In this document: positions 43,632-53,300 of the stretch, piece after piece
Numbering within the stretch: position 1 is the first letter of the stretch
Layout: every line of letters begins with the position of its first letter
Assembly (NCBI RefSeq): GCF_036924745.1
Contig: NZ_JAZHSD010000001.1
Coordinates: 5,146,001-5,210,000, forward strand
Length of the DNA: 64,000 nucleotides
DNA from: Bradyrhizobium sp. AZCC 1693
GTDB lineage: Bacteria > Pseudomonadota > Alphaproteobacteria > Rhizobiales > Xanthobacteraceae
Direction: 5' to 3'
Made by a program: the position numbers and the translations under genes
Notes under the pieces: generated by a model
Told to the model about the DNA's origin: nothing
Databases searched by the model: none
Seen by the model: the letters and a program-made list of their open reading frames with translations, nothing else

Positions 43632-44891
43632 ATGCGCAGACTCTTGATTGTATTTTCGACGCTATTCTCGATTTTCATGCAAAACGCTCAGGCCCAGCCG
43701 CTAACTGTCGATCCGGAGTCCATAGTCCCGCTGCCGGACAAGTTCGATATGGAGATGCCGGCGCCTGAGGTGCCGCCCGAGATTGCTCGCTTTCAGGGCG
43801 CTTGGATCGGAACCTGGCATGACGACAGACATATTCTCGTAGTCGAGCGCGTCACGCCCAACGGGCATGCGAACGTGGTTTTCGCACAATCAGACTCGGC
43901 GTTTTACGGCATGAATCGAGAATGGTGGCGGGACAAAGCAACGATCGCAGACGGCGCGCTTACCATGACGGGATTTCGCACCTTCCGATACGCCTTCGAT
44001 GGTCCGGACCGGTTGTACATGACCGCGACCCTCAAAAACGGCGGCGTCACCTCCGGAACGTTGGTCCGCACCGATACGATACGCCTTGCGGCGGGTGATC
44101 GACCGATCGAGTGGCCGTGGCCCGGCGAGCGCGTATCGATTCCGCACCTTGCGGTTCGGACTCCCGATGGCGCACGGCCGATCAAGCTCGAAGCGACATT
44201 CTATCCGCCTGTCGGCCCTGGGCCGGCGCCGCTCGCGATCTATACCCACGGATCCGACGTCGGCCGGAATCAACTGAGAACCTGGTCGTTCTCGACCGAG
44301 GCGCATTGGCTTCGCGACAACGGTTTTGCTGTAATGGCGCTGATGCGTCGTGGACGCGGCAGGTCCGAGGGAATCAATGGCGAGGAAGACTTTGGGCGTG
44401 GTCACGACGGCAGCCTCATTGATGTTTCGGCAGGCGTCGCACAAGCGGTCGAAGACCTCGAATCGGCGATTGCCTATGGCCGCAAACTGCCTGGTGTGTG
44501 GCCGGGGCCCGTTCTACTCGCTGGCCAGTCACGCGGCGGGTTTCTCGCCATGCACTATGCCGGCCTCAAGCCCGGCGAAGTGATGGGCGTGGTGAATTTC
44601 TCCGGCGGCTGGTACCCCTACGGACCGGTTACCACGCCGTACTATGCGAATGCTGGCCGCGGCGCGGCTGACAAGGTCGCGCAACTCTGGTTGTATGCAG
44701 ACAACGATCGTCTCTACGACGAAGCCCTGACCCGCGAATACTATCAAGCATTCGTCGCTGCCGGCGGCAGCGCGCGCTTCGAGCTTATCCACGGCGTTCC
44801 GGGCGACGGCCACTTGCTGAGGCTTTTTGCTGATCGGTGGCGACCGATCGCCGACAAATTCCTGGCCTCACTCAATCGACAACCCCACTGA
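43632..44891 (+). CDS. Exported alpha/beta hydrolase with N-terminal accessory domain
   Basis: 419 residues. Signal peptide MRRLLIVFSTLFSIFMQNAQA, then about 120 residues of beta-rich domain (IARFQGAWIGTWHDDRHILVVERVTPNGHANVVFAQ) that I do not recognise. The C-terminal half is an alpha/beta hydrolase (PAPLAIYTHGSDVGRNQL oxyanion loop, LLAGQSRGGFLAMHYAGL with nucleophile in GQSRGG, LYADNDRLY acid, GVPGDGHLLRL His), similar to dienelactone-type/acyl-peptide esterases. Periplasmic. ATG at 43632 without strong ribosome site. Substrate unknown. Confidence 0.88.
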   Translation: MRRLLIVFSTLFSIFMQNAQAQPLTVDPESIVPLPDKFDMEMPAPEVPPEIARFQGAWIGTWHDDRHILVVERVTPNGHANVVFAQSDSAFYGMNREWWRDKATIADGALTMTGFRTFRYAFDGPDRLYMTATLKNGGVTSGTLVRTDTIRLAAGDRPIEWPWPGERVSIPHLAVRTPDGARPIKLEATFYPPVGPGPAPLAIYTHGSDVGRNQLRTWSFSTEAHWLRDNGFAVMALMRRGRGRSEGINGEEDFGRGHDGSLIDVSAGVAQAVEDLESAIAYGRKLPGVWPGPVLLAGQSRGGFLAMHYAGLKPGEVMGVVNFSGGWYPYGPVTTPYYANAGRGAADKVAQLWLYADNDRLYDEALTREYYQAFVAAGGSARFELIHGVPGDGHLLRLFADRWRPIADKFLASLNRQPH

Positions 44892-45755
44892 CCCACTTCG
44901 AAGCGTGATGCACTTACAAAGCGTCCTGCGCAATGACGCTTATTGTCGAAGGTTGTCGGAGCCTTGGGAGGGTCGGCGCGCACGAATGAGAGGTCGGTGG
45001 GCTGCCGATCTCGACGGCAAGATAAAAGCGACGGTGTCGCTCCGTGCCGTCGAGGGTCGTAAGTGTTTGTCTGCACATTGTTTTGGATGGCATGGTAACG
45101 GCACCGTGCAAAACGCCCCAGTGCCGCTTCAACGAAAAAGGTGTTCCGAATCAATATCCCGAGCGCCACCCATCGCAGCGTAGCGGTTTGCCGCGCGTGC
45201 TCGGCATGATGTCCGGGCATGATCGCATGCGAGGCCGCTGCCGGACCAACGATGCACCGTCAAGGCTCGCGCTGTGCGCGACCGGCTCCGCCGGCTGGCG
45301 GCCTTGACTGCGCCCCGCCGGCCCGGCTCTTTGCCGCCATGCGATCATGGCTTGCTGTAGCACGGCAGCGTGACGTGGCGTGGACTTCGGCCGTTCAGTG
45401 GATCGGCCAGGCTTGCCACAGTGCCAAGATCGCAGCGACGCGGTGGCTCGGCAACGCGCAGACGATCACTCGTTGCGGCGGGCTAAGGCAAGTTCGATGC
45501 GGGTAGGGCTCTTCGTCCAAAATCACACCGGACAGCGCGCTATTGCGGGCCCTCGGGGCTTTAACGGATTGTGCGATGATGAAGGAGTGCCGCTGAATTG
45601 CCCGACGTGTCAAGTATTCGCGCAAAGCGTCCATGTCGACGATCGCCCGCTACCTTGCATGGGGTTGTTTTCGATATTTTTGGTTGGGAGCACGCGCGAC
45701 GCGGTGTGAGGGATATCCTGCCTGACGCCGCACACAGGCCTTCGCTGTACCGAAA
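44892..45755. other. 864-bp non-coding tract before tRNA-Arg
   Basis: No convincing gene on either strand. It contains a nested palindrome at 45218-45349 and sequence near 45500-45720 with the look of an interspersed repeat. A frame spelling [12 protein letters not shown] crosses the tRNA and is a classic false gene. The tract may be remnants of insertions next to the tRNA. Confidence 0.5.
45218..45349. repeat. Nested palindromic element
   Basis: Outer perfect 12-bp arms catgatcgcatg (45218-45229) and catgcgatcatg (45338-45349), a second pair gtcaaggc/gccttgac (45259-45266, 45301-45308) and an inner GC-rich hairpin. The whole folds into a long cruciform-like structure. Confidence 0.65.
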
Positions 45756-45832
45756 TGGCGCACCCGACACGATTCGAACGTGTGACCTTTGCCTTCGGAG
45801 GGCAACGCTCTATCCAGCTGAGCTACGGGTGC
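45756..45832 (-). tRNA. tRNA-Arg (anticodon CCG)
   Basis: 77 nt on the minus strand. Seven-base acceptor GCACCCG/CGGGTGC, discriminator G and encoded CCA; D arm with AGCTCAGCTGGATAGAGC; anticodon stem TTGCC/GGCAA around loop CTCCGAA, so anticodon CCG reads CGG (arginine); T arm with GTTCGAATC. All stems pair. Confidence 0.97.
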
Positions 45833-46000
45833 GTCTGCCGCTCCCTTTAGCCGATTGGCCGGGCAGGGGCAACGGCCCTTGCAGGGGCTGGGGAGACGAA
45901 GGTGGCATGGAGCGGGGCCGTGTTTCCCATGCAAAATTCCGATCCGTTCCCTTCAATTGGTGCTAGTCTTGCTGCGTTGAACCATGGATGGGGACGTCCG

Positions 46001-46477
46001 ATGTATAAGAAGGTTCTTCTCGCCTATGACGGTTCGGTCGAGGGGCGGCGCGCGTTGCGGGAGGGCGCAAAGCTCGCACAACTCTGCCGTTCCGAGGTCT
46101 TTCTGCTCGCCGTTGTCGAGGTTTCCTCGATCATGACGCCCGAGGCCGGGCTTACGATCCCGATCGAACTGCAGACCGAGGATTACAAGGCCATCCTGAA
46201 CGAAGGCACCGAGCGGCTGAAGGCGCTGGGATTTTCGCCGATCGCGCGGCTCGAGGTCGGCGATGCCGGGCAGAAAATTGCCGAGGTTGCCGAAGAAATC
46301 GGCGCGCATCTCGTCGTCGTCGGCCACCACCCGCAGGGGCCGCTGGCGCGGTGGTTCGGCTCGATCGGCAGCTATCTGGTCAAGCGGCTGCGCTGCAGCG
46401 TGCTGGTGGCCCAGACCGAGATCAGCGATGCCGAGTTCGAGCGGCTGAAGCCGGCGGAAACGGCGGCCTCGGGATAA
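46001..46477 (+). CDS. Universal stress protein (UspA family)
   Basis: 158 residues, one UspA domain. The start MYKKVLLAYDGSVEGRRALREGAKLA has the conserved Asp. The ATP-binding style motif appears as VVVGHHPQGPLARWFGSIGSYLVKRLRCSVLVAQ, matching G-2X-G-9X-G-S/T except that the first gap has H-H-P-Q. It probably binds a nucleotide. Upstream codons in frame exist but this ATG (gggacgtccg before it) gives the standard N-terminus. Monocistronic, general stress response presumed. Confidence 0.93.
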   Translation: MYKKVLLAYDGSVEGRRALREGAKLAQLCRSEVFLLAVVEVSSIMTPEAGLTIPIELQTEDYKAILNEGTERLKALGFSPIARLEVGDAGQKIAEVAEEIGAHLVVVGHHPQGPLARWFGSIGSYLVKRLRCSVLVAQTEISDAEFERLKPAETAASG

Positions 46478-46503
46478 GAAGGCTTACCTTGGCTGGCCTG
46501 AAC

Positions 46504-46911
46504 TTAAGCCGTGGGAACGATGACCTTGCCGATCGGCCATAGCGCGATTCCGGCAAGCTTCAGGTGTGCCCAGGCAAAGGGAATCCCGATGATGGTCACC
46601 GCCAGCACCACGGCGGTGACGACATGCCCGAGCGCCAGCCACCATCCCGCCAGCACCAGCCAGATGATGTTGCCGATCACCCCGAGCGGCCCGGTGCCGA
46701 TATCCTCCTGGCCCGTATAGGCGTCGCGGGAGATCGCCGTGAAGCCGAACGGGAACAGGGTGTAGGCCGCGATGTTGAACGCCGCCCGCGCCCAGGGAAT
46801 CCCGATGATCGTGATCGCCATGACGACGGCGGCGACCAGCCAGCCGAGCGCCATCCATGCGCCGCCGAGAACGATCCAGATGATATTGAGCAGCAGCGAG
46901 ACCGGTGACAT
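46504..46911 (-). CDS. YccF domain inner-membrane protein
   Basis: 135 residues with two YccF repeats: LLNIIWIVLGGAWMALGWLVAAVVMAITIIGIPWARAAFNIAAYTLFPFG and VIGNIIWLVLAGWWLALGHVVTAVVLAVTIIGIPFAWAHLKLAGIALWPIGK, each with two membrane helices (four in total). Function unknown in spite of wide distribution. The ATG at 46911 (MSPVSLLLN) gives the family start. Divergent from the flavin monooxygenase gene, convergent with the universal stress protein. Confidence 0.93.
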   Translation of the reverse strand: MSPVSLLLNIIWIVLGGAWMALGWLVAAVVMAITIIGIPWARAAFNIAAYTLFPFGFTAISRDAYTGQEDIGTGPLGVIGNIIWLVLAGWWLALGHVVTAVVLAVTIIGIPFAWAHLKLAGIALWPIGKVIVPTA

Positions 46912-47050
46912 GACTGAAATTCTATCTTGCCGTGTGCGCGATTGAAATCGAAAACCGCCCAGCCGCGGGAACCCGATTGCTCCGGGCTCATCTGGCGCTA
47001 AACTCCGGGCCGAACGACCCGGCAACAAGTGTCGACAGGGAGAAACGTCC

Positions 47051-48130
47051 ATGCGTCCGCTCGAATTCGGCTGGTACCTGCCTACGCATGGCGACACCAC
47101 CGCCTACGGCCTGATGGACGCGCAGATTCCGGGCTCGCCCGAACTGTGCGACCGCGTGGTGCAGGCGGCGGAAGCGGCCGGTTTTGAATATCTCCTGATT
47201 CCGGTCGGCTCGGTGTGCTGGGAAGCATGGATCACGGGGGCGTTCATGGCGGCGCGTTCGTCGTCCATCAAGCCGCTGATTGCGGCGCGGCCCGGCTATA
47301 TCAACCCGGTGCTGCTGGCGAAGATGATCTCGACCTTCGACCAGATGTCGGGCGGGCGCATCTGCATCAACCTGATCGCCGGCCAGAACGAGAGCGAGGT
47401 CGAAGGCGAGGGCGTGCGCTACCCCAAGGAAGAGCGTTACGCGCTGATGGAGGAGGAAGTCTCGATCCTGAAGGCGCTGTGGACGACGCGCGGACCGCTA
47501 AACTTCGAAGGAAAGTTTCACAAACTTTCGGGCGCGCATATCCGGCCGCGCCCGCACCAGCAGCCGTTTCCAAAATTCTATCTCGGCGGCGGCTCGCGCC
47601 AGGCCTGGGAATTGTCGGCCAAGCATTCCGACGTGCATCTGTTCTGGGGCGACCTGCCGGAAAAGATCGCCTCGAACATCGCCGAGATCAGGGAGATGGC
47701 GCGTGCGCATGGCCGCGAAAACGACATCGGCTTCGGCATGCGGCTGCAGGTAATCTGCCGCGAGAACGAGGCGGACGCCTGGGAGGCCGCCGATCAACTG
47801 GTGCGCCACGCCACCGAGCGGCAGAAGCAGGAAATCCAGACACTTTACAACAAGTCGGAAGCAAACCTGCGCGTGCAGCAGCTTGCCCGCGAGCATGGCG
47901 ACCTTTTGCTGCCGCATCTATGGACCGGCATCACCAAGGTCCGTCCGGGCGCCGGCATCGCCGTGGTAGGCAATCCCGTCCAGTGCGCCGACACGCTGCA
48001 GCAATTCATCGACGCCGGCTGCCATTCCTTCTGCCTGTCCGGCTATCTGCATGACGAGGAGGCCGAGCGCTTCGGCCGGCTGATCCGGCCGATTCTCGCC
48101 GGGAACAATCGCGGCCGGTGGGCGGCGTAA
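47051..48130 (+). CDS. LLM-class flavin-dependent monooxygenase (SsuD/alkanesulfonate type)
   Basis: 359 residues of the bacterial luciferase-like TIM barrel. FGWYLPTHGDTTAYG start, SVCWEAWITGAFMAARSSSIKPLIAARPGYINPVLLAKMISTFDQMSGGRICINLIAGQNE and PFPKFYLGGGSRQAWELSAKHSDVHLFWGD correspond to SsuD. Uses FMNH2 from a separate reductase to cleave C-S (or related) bonds. No ssuE or ABC sulfonate genes lie beside it. Start ATG at 47051 after cagggagaa. A second LLM protein is at 60034, of a different subgroup. Confidence 0.93.
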   Translation: MRPLEFGWYLPTHGDTTAYGLMDAQIPGSPELCDRVVQAAEAAGFEYLLIPVGSVCWEAWITGAFMAARSSSIKPLIAARPGYINPVLLAKMISTFDQMSGGRICINLIAGQNESEVEGEGVRYPKEERYALMEEEVSILKALWTTRGPLNFEGKFHKLSGAHIRPRPHQQPFPKFYLGGGSRQAWELSAKHSDVHLFWGDLPEKIASNIAEIREMARAHGRENDIGFGMRLQVICRENEADAWEAADQLVRHATERQKQEIQTLYNKSEANLRVQQLAREHGDLLLPHLWTGITKVRPGAGIAVVGNPVQCADTLQQFIDAGCHSFCLSGYLHDEEAERFGRLIRPILAGNNRGRWAA

Positions 48131-48281
48131 CGCAGGGACGGACCCGGCGGAGCATGCTGCAGTGCATCCGCCGTAGTTGTTTAACGCCCGGCGGATTGCT
48201 GCGGTGCGCTGGCGCACGGCGTTGATATCGCTCGCGGTGGTGTGGGCCCGGCGCTAAGGTTGGGCCTCGCGAATTCAACCA

Positions 48282-48356
48282 GAGCATGATCCGGAAAAGT
48301 GGATGCCGGTTTTCCTCGCGACAAACGCGGAACGCGTTTGCACGGAGATCATGCTC
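48282..48356. repeat. Palindromic repeat, GAGCATGATCCGGAAAAG family
   Basis: 75 bp with perfect 10-bp ends gagcatgatc / gatcatgctc and an internal acgcgg..ccgcgttt-like hairpin (aacgcggaacgcgtt). Lies in the 290-bp gap before the patatin gene. Confidence 0.85.
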
Positions 48357-48420
48357 AAACCAAAGAGGTAGAGTGGCGTGACGATTCGAAGAAACGTCAT
48401 GGCGCTCTAGGTACCGCTAA

Positions 48421-50355
48421 ATGAGTGGATCGAGCTCGGTACTGGCGTGGAGCTCCGCCTTGGAGGACTTCGCGCTGTTTCGAACGCTCAGTTCCGAACA
48501 GCGGCTGAAGACACTCAACGCCATGGTCCGCCAGGATCTGGTGCGCGGGCAGATGCTGGTCGCGCAAGGCGGGCCATCGGACTCGCTTTTCCTGGTGCTG
48601 CATGGTGCGCTCGCGGTGCGCAAGACCGGCTATAGCGAGCCGATCGCCGAGCTTCGGGCGGGCGAACTGGTGGGCGAGATCGGCTTCTTCGCCAATGTTC
48701 CGCGCACGGCCGATGTGATCGCCATCCGCGACACCAGCGTGCTGGCATTGACGCGCCCGGCCTACCAGAAGCTGGTCGAGGAAGCTCCCGCCATCGTCGA
48801 GGCGCTGCTGGCTGCGCTGGCGCGGCGGTTCGCCAAGGAGACCGCGCGCATCGCGCCGTTCCCTACCTCGCCGAAGGCGCGAACGGTGGCGCTGATCGAC
48901 GGCGGCGTGGAGCCGTTGCCGGGCGCTTTCGATCGCCGGATGCGCGAGGGGCTCGCCGCGACCCATGCCGAGATTATCGACGCCGCCCGCCTCCAGGCGA
49001 TGTTTCCCGGGCGCGCGCTCGATGCGCACGAAGTCACCGAATGGCTCAACAGGCTCGAACACACCGCGCCGCTGGTGGTCTATCTCGGCGGCCGCGATGC
49101 CTCGCCATGGGCCCGCAAGGCCATCCGTCAGGCCGACATGGTGGTGTTCGCGTGCCGCGGGGAGGCGCCCGCAGCCGCATTGACTGACATCGAGGCCTTC
49201 GCCTGCGAGGTTCATGCCGTATCGGCCAGACGCCTCGTCCGCGTTCATGACCGGCGAAGCGGCGAGGTCAGTGGCACCGCGGCCTGGCTGGCCCGGCTGC
49301 CGGCCTTCATGAACCACCATGTCGCCCTCGAAGACCAGATCGATATCGACAGCCTTGTCCGCTTTCTGTGCGGCCGGGCGATCGGTTTCGTCGCCGCTGG
49401 CGGCGGCAGTTTTGGGACCGCGCATGTCGGAATCTACAAGGCGTTTCGCGAACGCGGCGTGATGTTCGATATTTTTGTCGGCACCAGCGTCGGCTCCGCC
49501 ATGGTGGCCGGCTTTGCCAAAAATCTCGAAGCCGAGCATCTCGAGCGCGGCACGCACGAAATCTTCGTCAGGAGCAGAAGCTTTCGGCGGCCGACCTGGC
49601 CGCGCTATGCGCTGCTGGATCACAAGGCGTTCGATCGCGCGCTTGCCCATCAGTACGGCCCCGACTGCCGGATCGAGGATTGCTGGCGGCCGTTTGCCGC
49701 CGTCGCCACTAACCTTTCGACCCACAATCTCGAACTGATCCGCACGGGGCCGCTCTGGCAGGCGGTACGCGCGTCGAGCGCGATCCCCGGCCTGTTGCCG
49801 CCGTTCTACACGCGGGAGGGCGCGATGCTGGTCGACGGGTGTCTGATCGACAATGTCCCGCTGGCGTCGATGCACCAGCTCAAGAGCGGCCCCAATCTCG
49901 TCGTGCACTTCGGCGAGCCGGCGGCGGAAATGTTCGACGTCGACTATGCGGCGCTCCCCGGACGGCTCGAACTGATCGCCGCCATGCTGACGCCGTTCCG
50001 CAAAAAACTGCTTCCGGCGGCGCCGAGCGCGGTGAACGTGCTGTGGCGAAGTCTCGTGGCGCATCAGCGCTACGATACATTGCCGGTCGGGCCGTTCGAT
50101 ACGGTGATGCGGCCGCCGTTTCCGATCGGGATCGACGTGACGGATTTCGATCGCCACACGGAGATATTTGAAGCTTCCTACCGCTGGGCCAAAGAAGCCA
50201 TCGCGGCGCTGGAGGCGGGAGACAGTTCGGCGATTGCCGCCATACTCGACACCGGTGCGCTGGAACGGCGTCAGGCGACGGCCGTCGCAGCTTCCAATCG
50301 CGCGCCCAGCAATCGCCTCGCCTCGGCCGCCGGCTTCGGCGCGCTGAACAGATAG
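48421..50355 (+). CDS. Patatin-like phospholipase with N-terminal cyclic-nucleotide-binding domain
   Basis: 644 residues, layout of the bacterial neuropathy-target-esterase group. Residues about 15-130 form a cNMP-binding domain with phosphate cassette ELVGEIGFFANVPRTADV (Glu86, Arg95). An intermediate alpha/beta region (150-300) follows, and then the patatin domain: glycine-rich AAGGGSFGTAHVG (325-337), nucleophile GTSVGS (S356) and dyad Asp D472 in VDGCLIDN. Probably a membrane-associated lysophospholipase, with activity linked to cyclic nucleotide binding by analogy. ATG at 48421 with weak ribosome site. Ends 85 bp inside the convergent GGDEF-EAL gene. Confidence 0.93.
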   Translation: MSGSSSVLAWSSALEDFALFRTLSSEQRLKTLNAMVRQDLVRGQMLVAQGGPSDSLFLVLHGALAVRKTGYSEPIAELRAGELVGEIGFFANVPRTADVIAIRDTSVLALTRPAYQKLVEEAPAIVEALLAALARRFAKETARIAPFPTSPKARTVALIDGGVEPLPGAFDRRMREGLAATHAEIIDAARLQAMFPGRALDAHEVTEWLNRLEHTAPLVVYLGGRDASPWARKAIRQADMVVFACRGEAPAAALTDIEAFACEVHAVSARRLVRVHDRRSGEVSGTAAWLARLPAFMNHHVALEDQIDIDSLVRFLCGRAIGFVAAGGGSFGTAHVGIYKAFRERGVMFDIFVGTSVGSAMVAGFAKNLEAEHLERGTHEIFVRSRSFRRPTWPRYALLDHKAFDRALAHQYGPDCRIEDCWRPFAAVATNLSTHNLELIRTGPLWQAVRASSAIPGLLPPFYTREGAMLVDGCLIDNVPLASMHQLKSGPNLVVHFGEPAAEMFDVDYAALPGRLELIAAMLTPFRKKLLPAAPSAVNVLWRSLVAHQRYDTLPVGPFDTVMRPPFPIGIDVTDFDRHTEIFEASYRWAKEAIAALEAGDSSAIAAILDTGALERRQATAVAASNRAPSNRLASAAGFGALNR

Positions 50356-53300
50356 CCCTGCATCTGGGTGCAGCCAAGCTGGCGCAGCATCTCGCGCTGC
50401 TGCTCGGTCTCGACGCCTTCGGCTGTCGTGGTCATGTTGCGGGCTGCGGCGATGTTCACCACCGCCTGCACGATCGCGGCCGAGCCGTCGACCTCGATGT
50501 CGCTGACGAAGCAGCGGTCGATCTTGATCTTGTCGAACGGGAACCGCTTCAGGTAGCTCAACGAGGAGAAACCGGTGCCGAAATCGTCGAGCGCGATGCG
50601 CACGCCGATGCCACGAAGCTGATGCAGGATTTCAAGCGCGCTTTCGTCGTCATGGATCAGCACCGCCTCGGTGATTTCGATCTCGAGCCGGTCGGGCGGC
50701 AGGCCGGAGGCGGCAAGCGCGCCCGTGATCCGCAGCGCCAGCGTCGGCGACTTCAACTGGACCGGAGAAACGTTGACGGCGAGCCTGACCCGCGGCGGCC
50801 AGCCGGCCGCCTCGGTGCAGGCGGTCTGCATGACCCAGTCGCCGAGTTCGTTGATCAGGCCGGTGTCCTCGGCGACCGGAATGAATTCCGCCGGCGAGAT
50901 CATGCCGCGTTCGGGATGACGCCAGCGCAACAGCGCCTCGCAGCCCGTCACCTCGCCGCTCGCGAGATCGAGCAACGGCTGATAGTGGATTTCGAAGGCG
51001 CCGTCGGCCAGCGCCTGCCGCAGATCCTGCTCCATGGTGAGCCGCGCCTTGGCGCGGGCATCCATGGCAGGCTCGAAGAAGCGATGGACGCGGCGTCCCT
51101 CGGCCTTGGCGGCGTACATCGCGAGGTCGGCGTGCTTGATCAACTGGTCGAGTTCGGTGCCGTCCTCCGGCGCGAGCGCGATGCCGATGCTGGCGTCGGT
51201 CGAAAGATGATGTCCGAGGCATTGATAAGGCTGGCGTATCGCCTCGTAAATGCGGGTCACGAATTCCTCGACGTCGGCGCGGCCGCTGATTGAAGTCTGA
51301 ATCACCGCAAATTCGTCGCCGCCGAGGCGGGCGATGAGATCGCCCGGCTTGATGCAATCCTTGAGGCTGGTTGCGACCGCTTTCAAAAGTTCATCGCCGA
51401 CATGGTGTCCGAGCGAGTCGTTGATGCCCTTGAATTCGTCGATGTCGATATAGAGCAGCGCGAATTGCTGGCCGCGTACGGCCTTGCGAAGCTCGCGCTC
51501 GATCTGCTCGCGGAACAGCACCCGGTTCGGAAGGTCGGTCAGCGCGTCGTAATGCGCCAGATGCGCGATCTTCTCGTTGGCAAGCCGGCGCTCGGTAACG
51601 TCGTCGACGACGTTGATGATGTAGCGCGCCTGACCCGCCGCATTGCGGATGCCGAGCCGCCTGGAGGTGAGGTAGCGCGGGCCCATCCCCTGGGTTTCCC
51701 AGATGTGCTCGTCCTTGAACAGGCCGTCGGGAGATTGCAGCGTTTTCTCCTCGTCGGCCGCGATGATGTCGGCGGCCGCTTCTGGAAAGATGTCGGAGGT
51801 TGTCTTGCCGATGATCAGGTCGCGCGAAATGCCGAACTGGGCTTCCGCCACGCGGTTGACCAGCAGATAGCGCCCGTCGTGCACGTCCTTCACGGTGATC
51901 TGAGAGGGGATGTGATCGATGATCTGGCTCAGGAAGGCGTAGTTGCGGTCGCGCTCCTGTTCGAGATTGCGCCGCTCGGTGATGTCTTCCATGGTGGCGA
52001 CCCAGCCGCCATCCGCCAGCGGCTTTCTCACGGTCAAGAGCGTGCGCCCGTCGGCACATTGGATGATGCTGTGGCTCGCCTTCTCGCGACCGATGTTCCG
52101 CACCACCGAGTTACAGAACTCGTCGACGTCGCCATCGAACGAGCCGCAGTCCTTGCGATGCTGCATCAGGTCGCGCAAATGACAGCCCGGCTTCACCACG
52201 TCGGCCGACAGATTGTGCATGTCGATGTAGCGCTGGTTGAAGGTGACGAGGCGTGCCGAGGCGTCGAACGTCGCCAGGCCCTGGATCATGTTGTTCAGGG
52301 CCGTATCGAGTCGACCCCGCTCAGCTTCCAGCCGCCGCTGCGCGTCGCGGCTCTGCCGGGTGATCTGCCGGATGATCAGGAACAGGATCAGGGCAATCAC
52401 CGCCGCCGCCAGCGTTGCCGCGATAACCAGGAACCTGGTTTGTTCGTGCCAATCGGCCAGCGCGGCGGTAACTGTGTTGGTCGCGACCACGATACCGGAG
52501 TAGTGACCGAGCGGGGCTGCAGATCCCAGCCTTTCCGTCTGGTCGATCGGGCTTTGTACGCGCAGCGTCTGCCGGGTGCCCCGCTCCCGGACCCGCTGCA
52601 GCAGCGGCGCTTTCGCGAAATTCTGGCCGATCAGTTCGTCGACCCGCGGATAGCGGGCCAGCAGGGTGCCATCGGCATGAAACATCGAGATGGCGGCGCC
52701 GGTTCCGAGGGCGACGGAGGCGAAGAATTTTTCGTAGTTGACCGGGTTGATGCGCCGCGTCATCACGCCGAGAAAGACGCCGTCTTCGCCTCGCAATCGA
52801 TGGGCGATGACGGAATTCAGATCGCCGGTAAGATAGCTGCGAACCGACTCGGTCTGAACGGATGGTGATCGCGAATCGAATTTGAAGCTCTTGAAGTAGG
52901 CCCGCTCGGCAATGTTGAGCCTCGGCGCCGGCAGCGGCCGCGACCAGTTGATCATGTCGCCATTGGAATCGAAGATGGAGATGTCGCCGAGATAGGACAG
53001 GACGCCCGCCTTGGATCTCAGGATCTCGCGTGCTTCGGAGCTCGCGGCATGTTTCCGAAATTCCTTCTCCGAGGCGATGCCGGAGATTTGCAGCCGGGAG
53101 ATCACGTCGTCGGCGAGCGTGTCGGAATCCTCGAACTGCTGGTCGAAGTGACGGGCGAGCAGGAGCACGGTGTTCTCCAGCTCGCGTTCGCTGTTGAAGA
53201 GCGCGCGCTCGCGGAATTCACTGGTCATCGTGATGGTGCCGACGAAAATCGCCGCGACCAGCAGACTGCCGCAAAGGGTCAGCCACAACACCGGACCCCG

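Noticed and set aside
45598..45966. Open frame containing [26 protein letters not shown]
   Set aside because: This is the well-known false translation of a tRNA gene read on the opposite strand; tRNA-Arg is annotated instead.
48397..50157. 586-codon antisense open frame opposite the patatin gene
   Set aside because: Low-complexity Arg/His-rich translation with no motif; the plus-strand gene has all patatin and cNMP-binding signatures.
51402..52868. 488-codon plus-strand open frame inside the GGDEF-EAL gene
   Set aside because: Arg/Val/Asp-rich shadow translation, no domain; the minus-strand reading contains PAS, GGDEF and EAL motifs.
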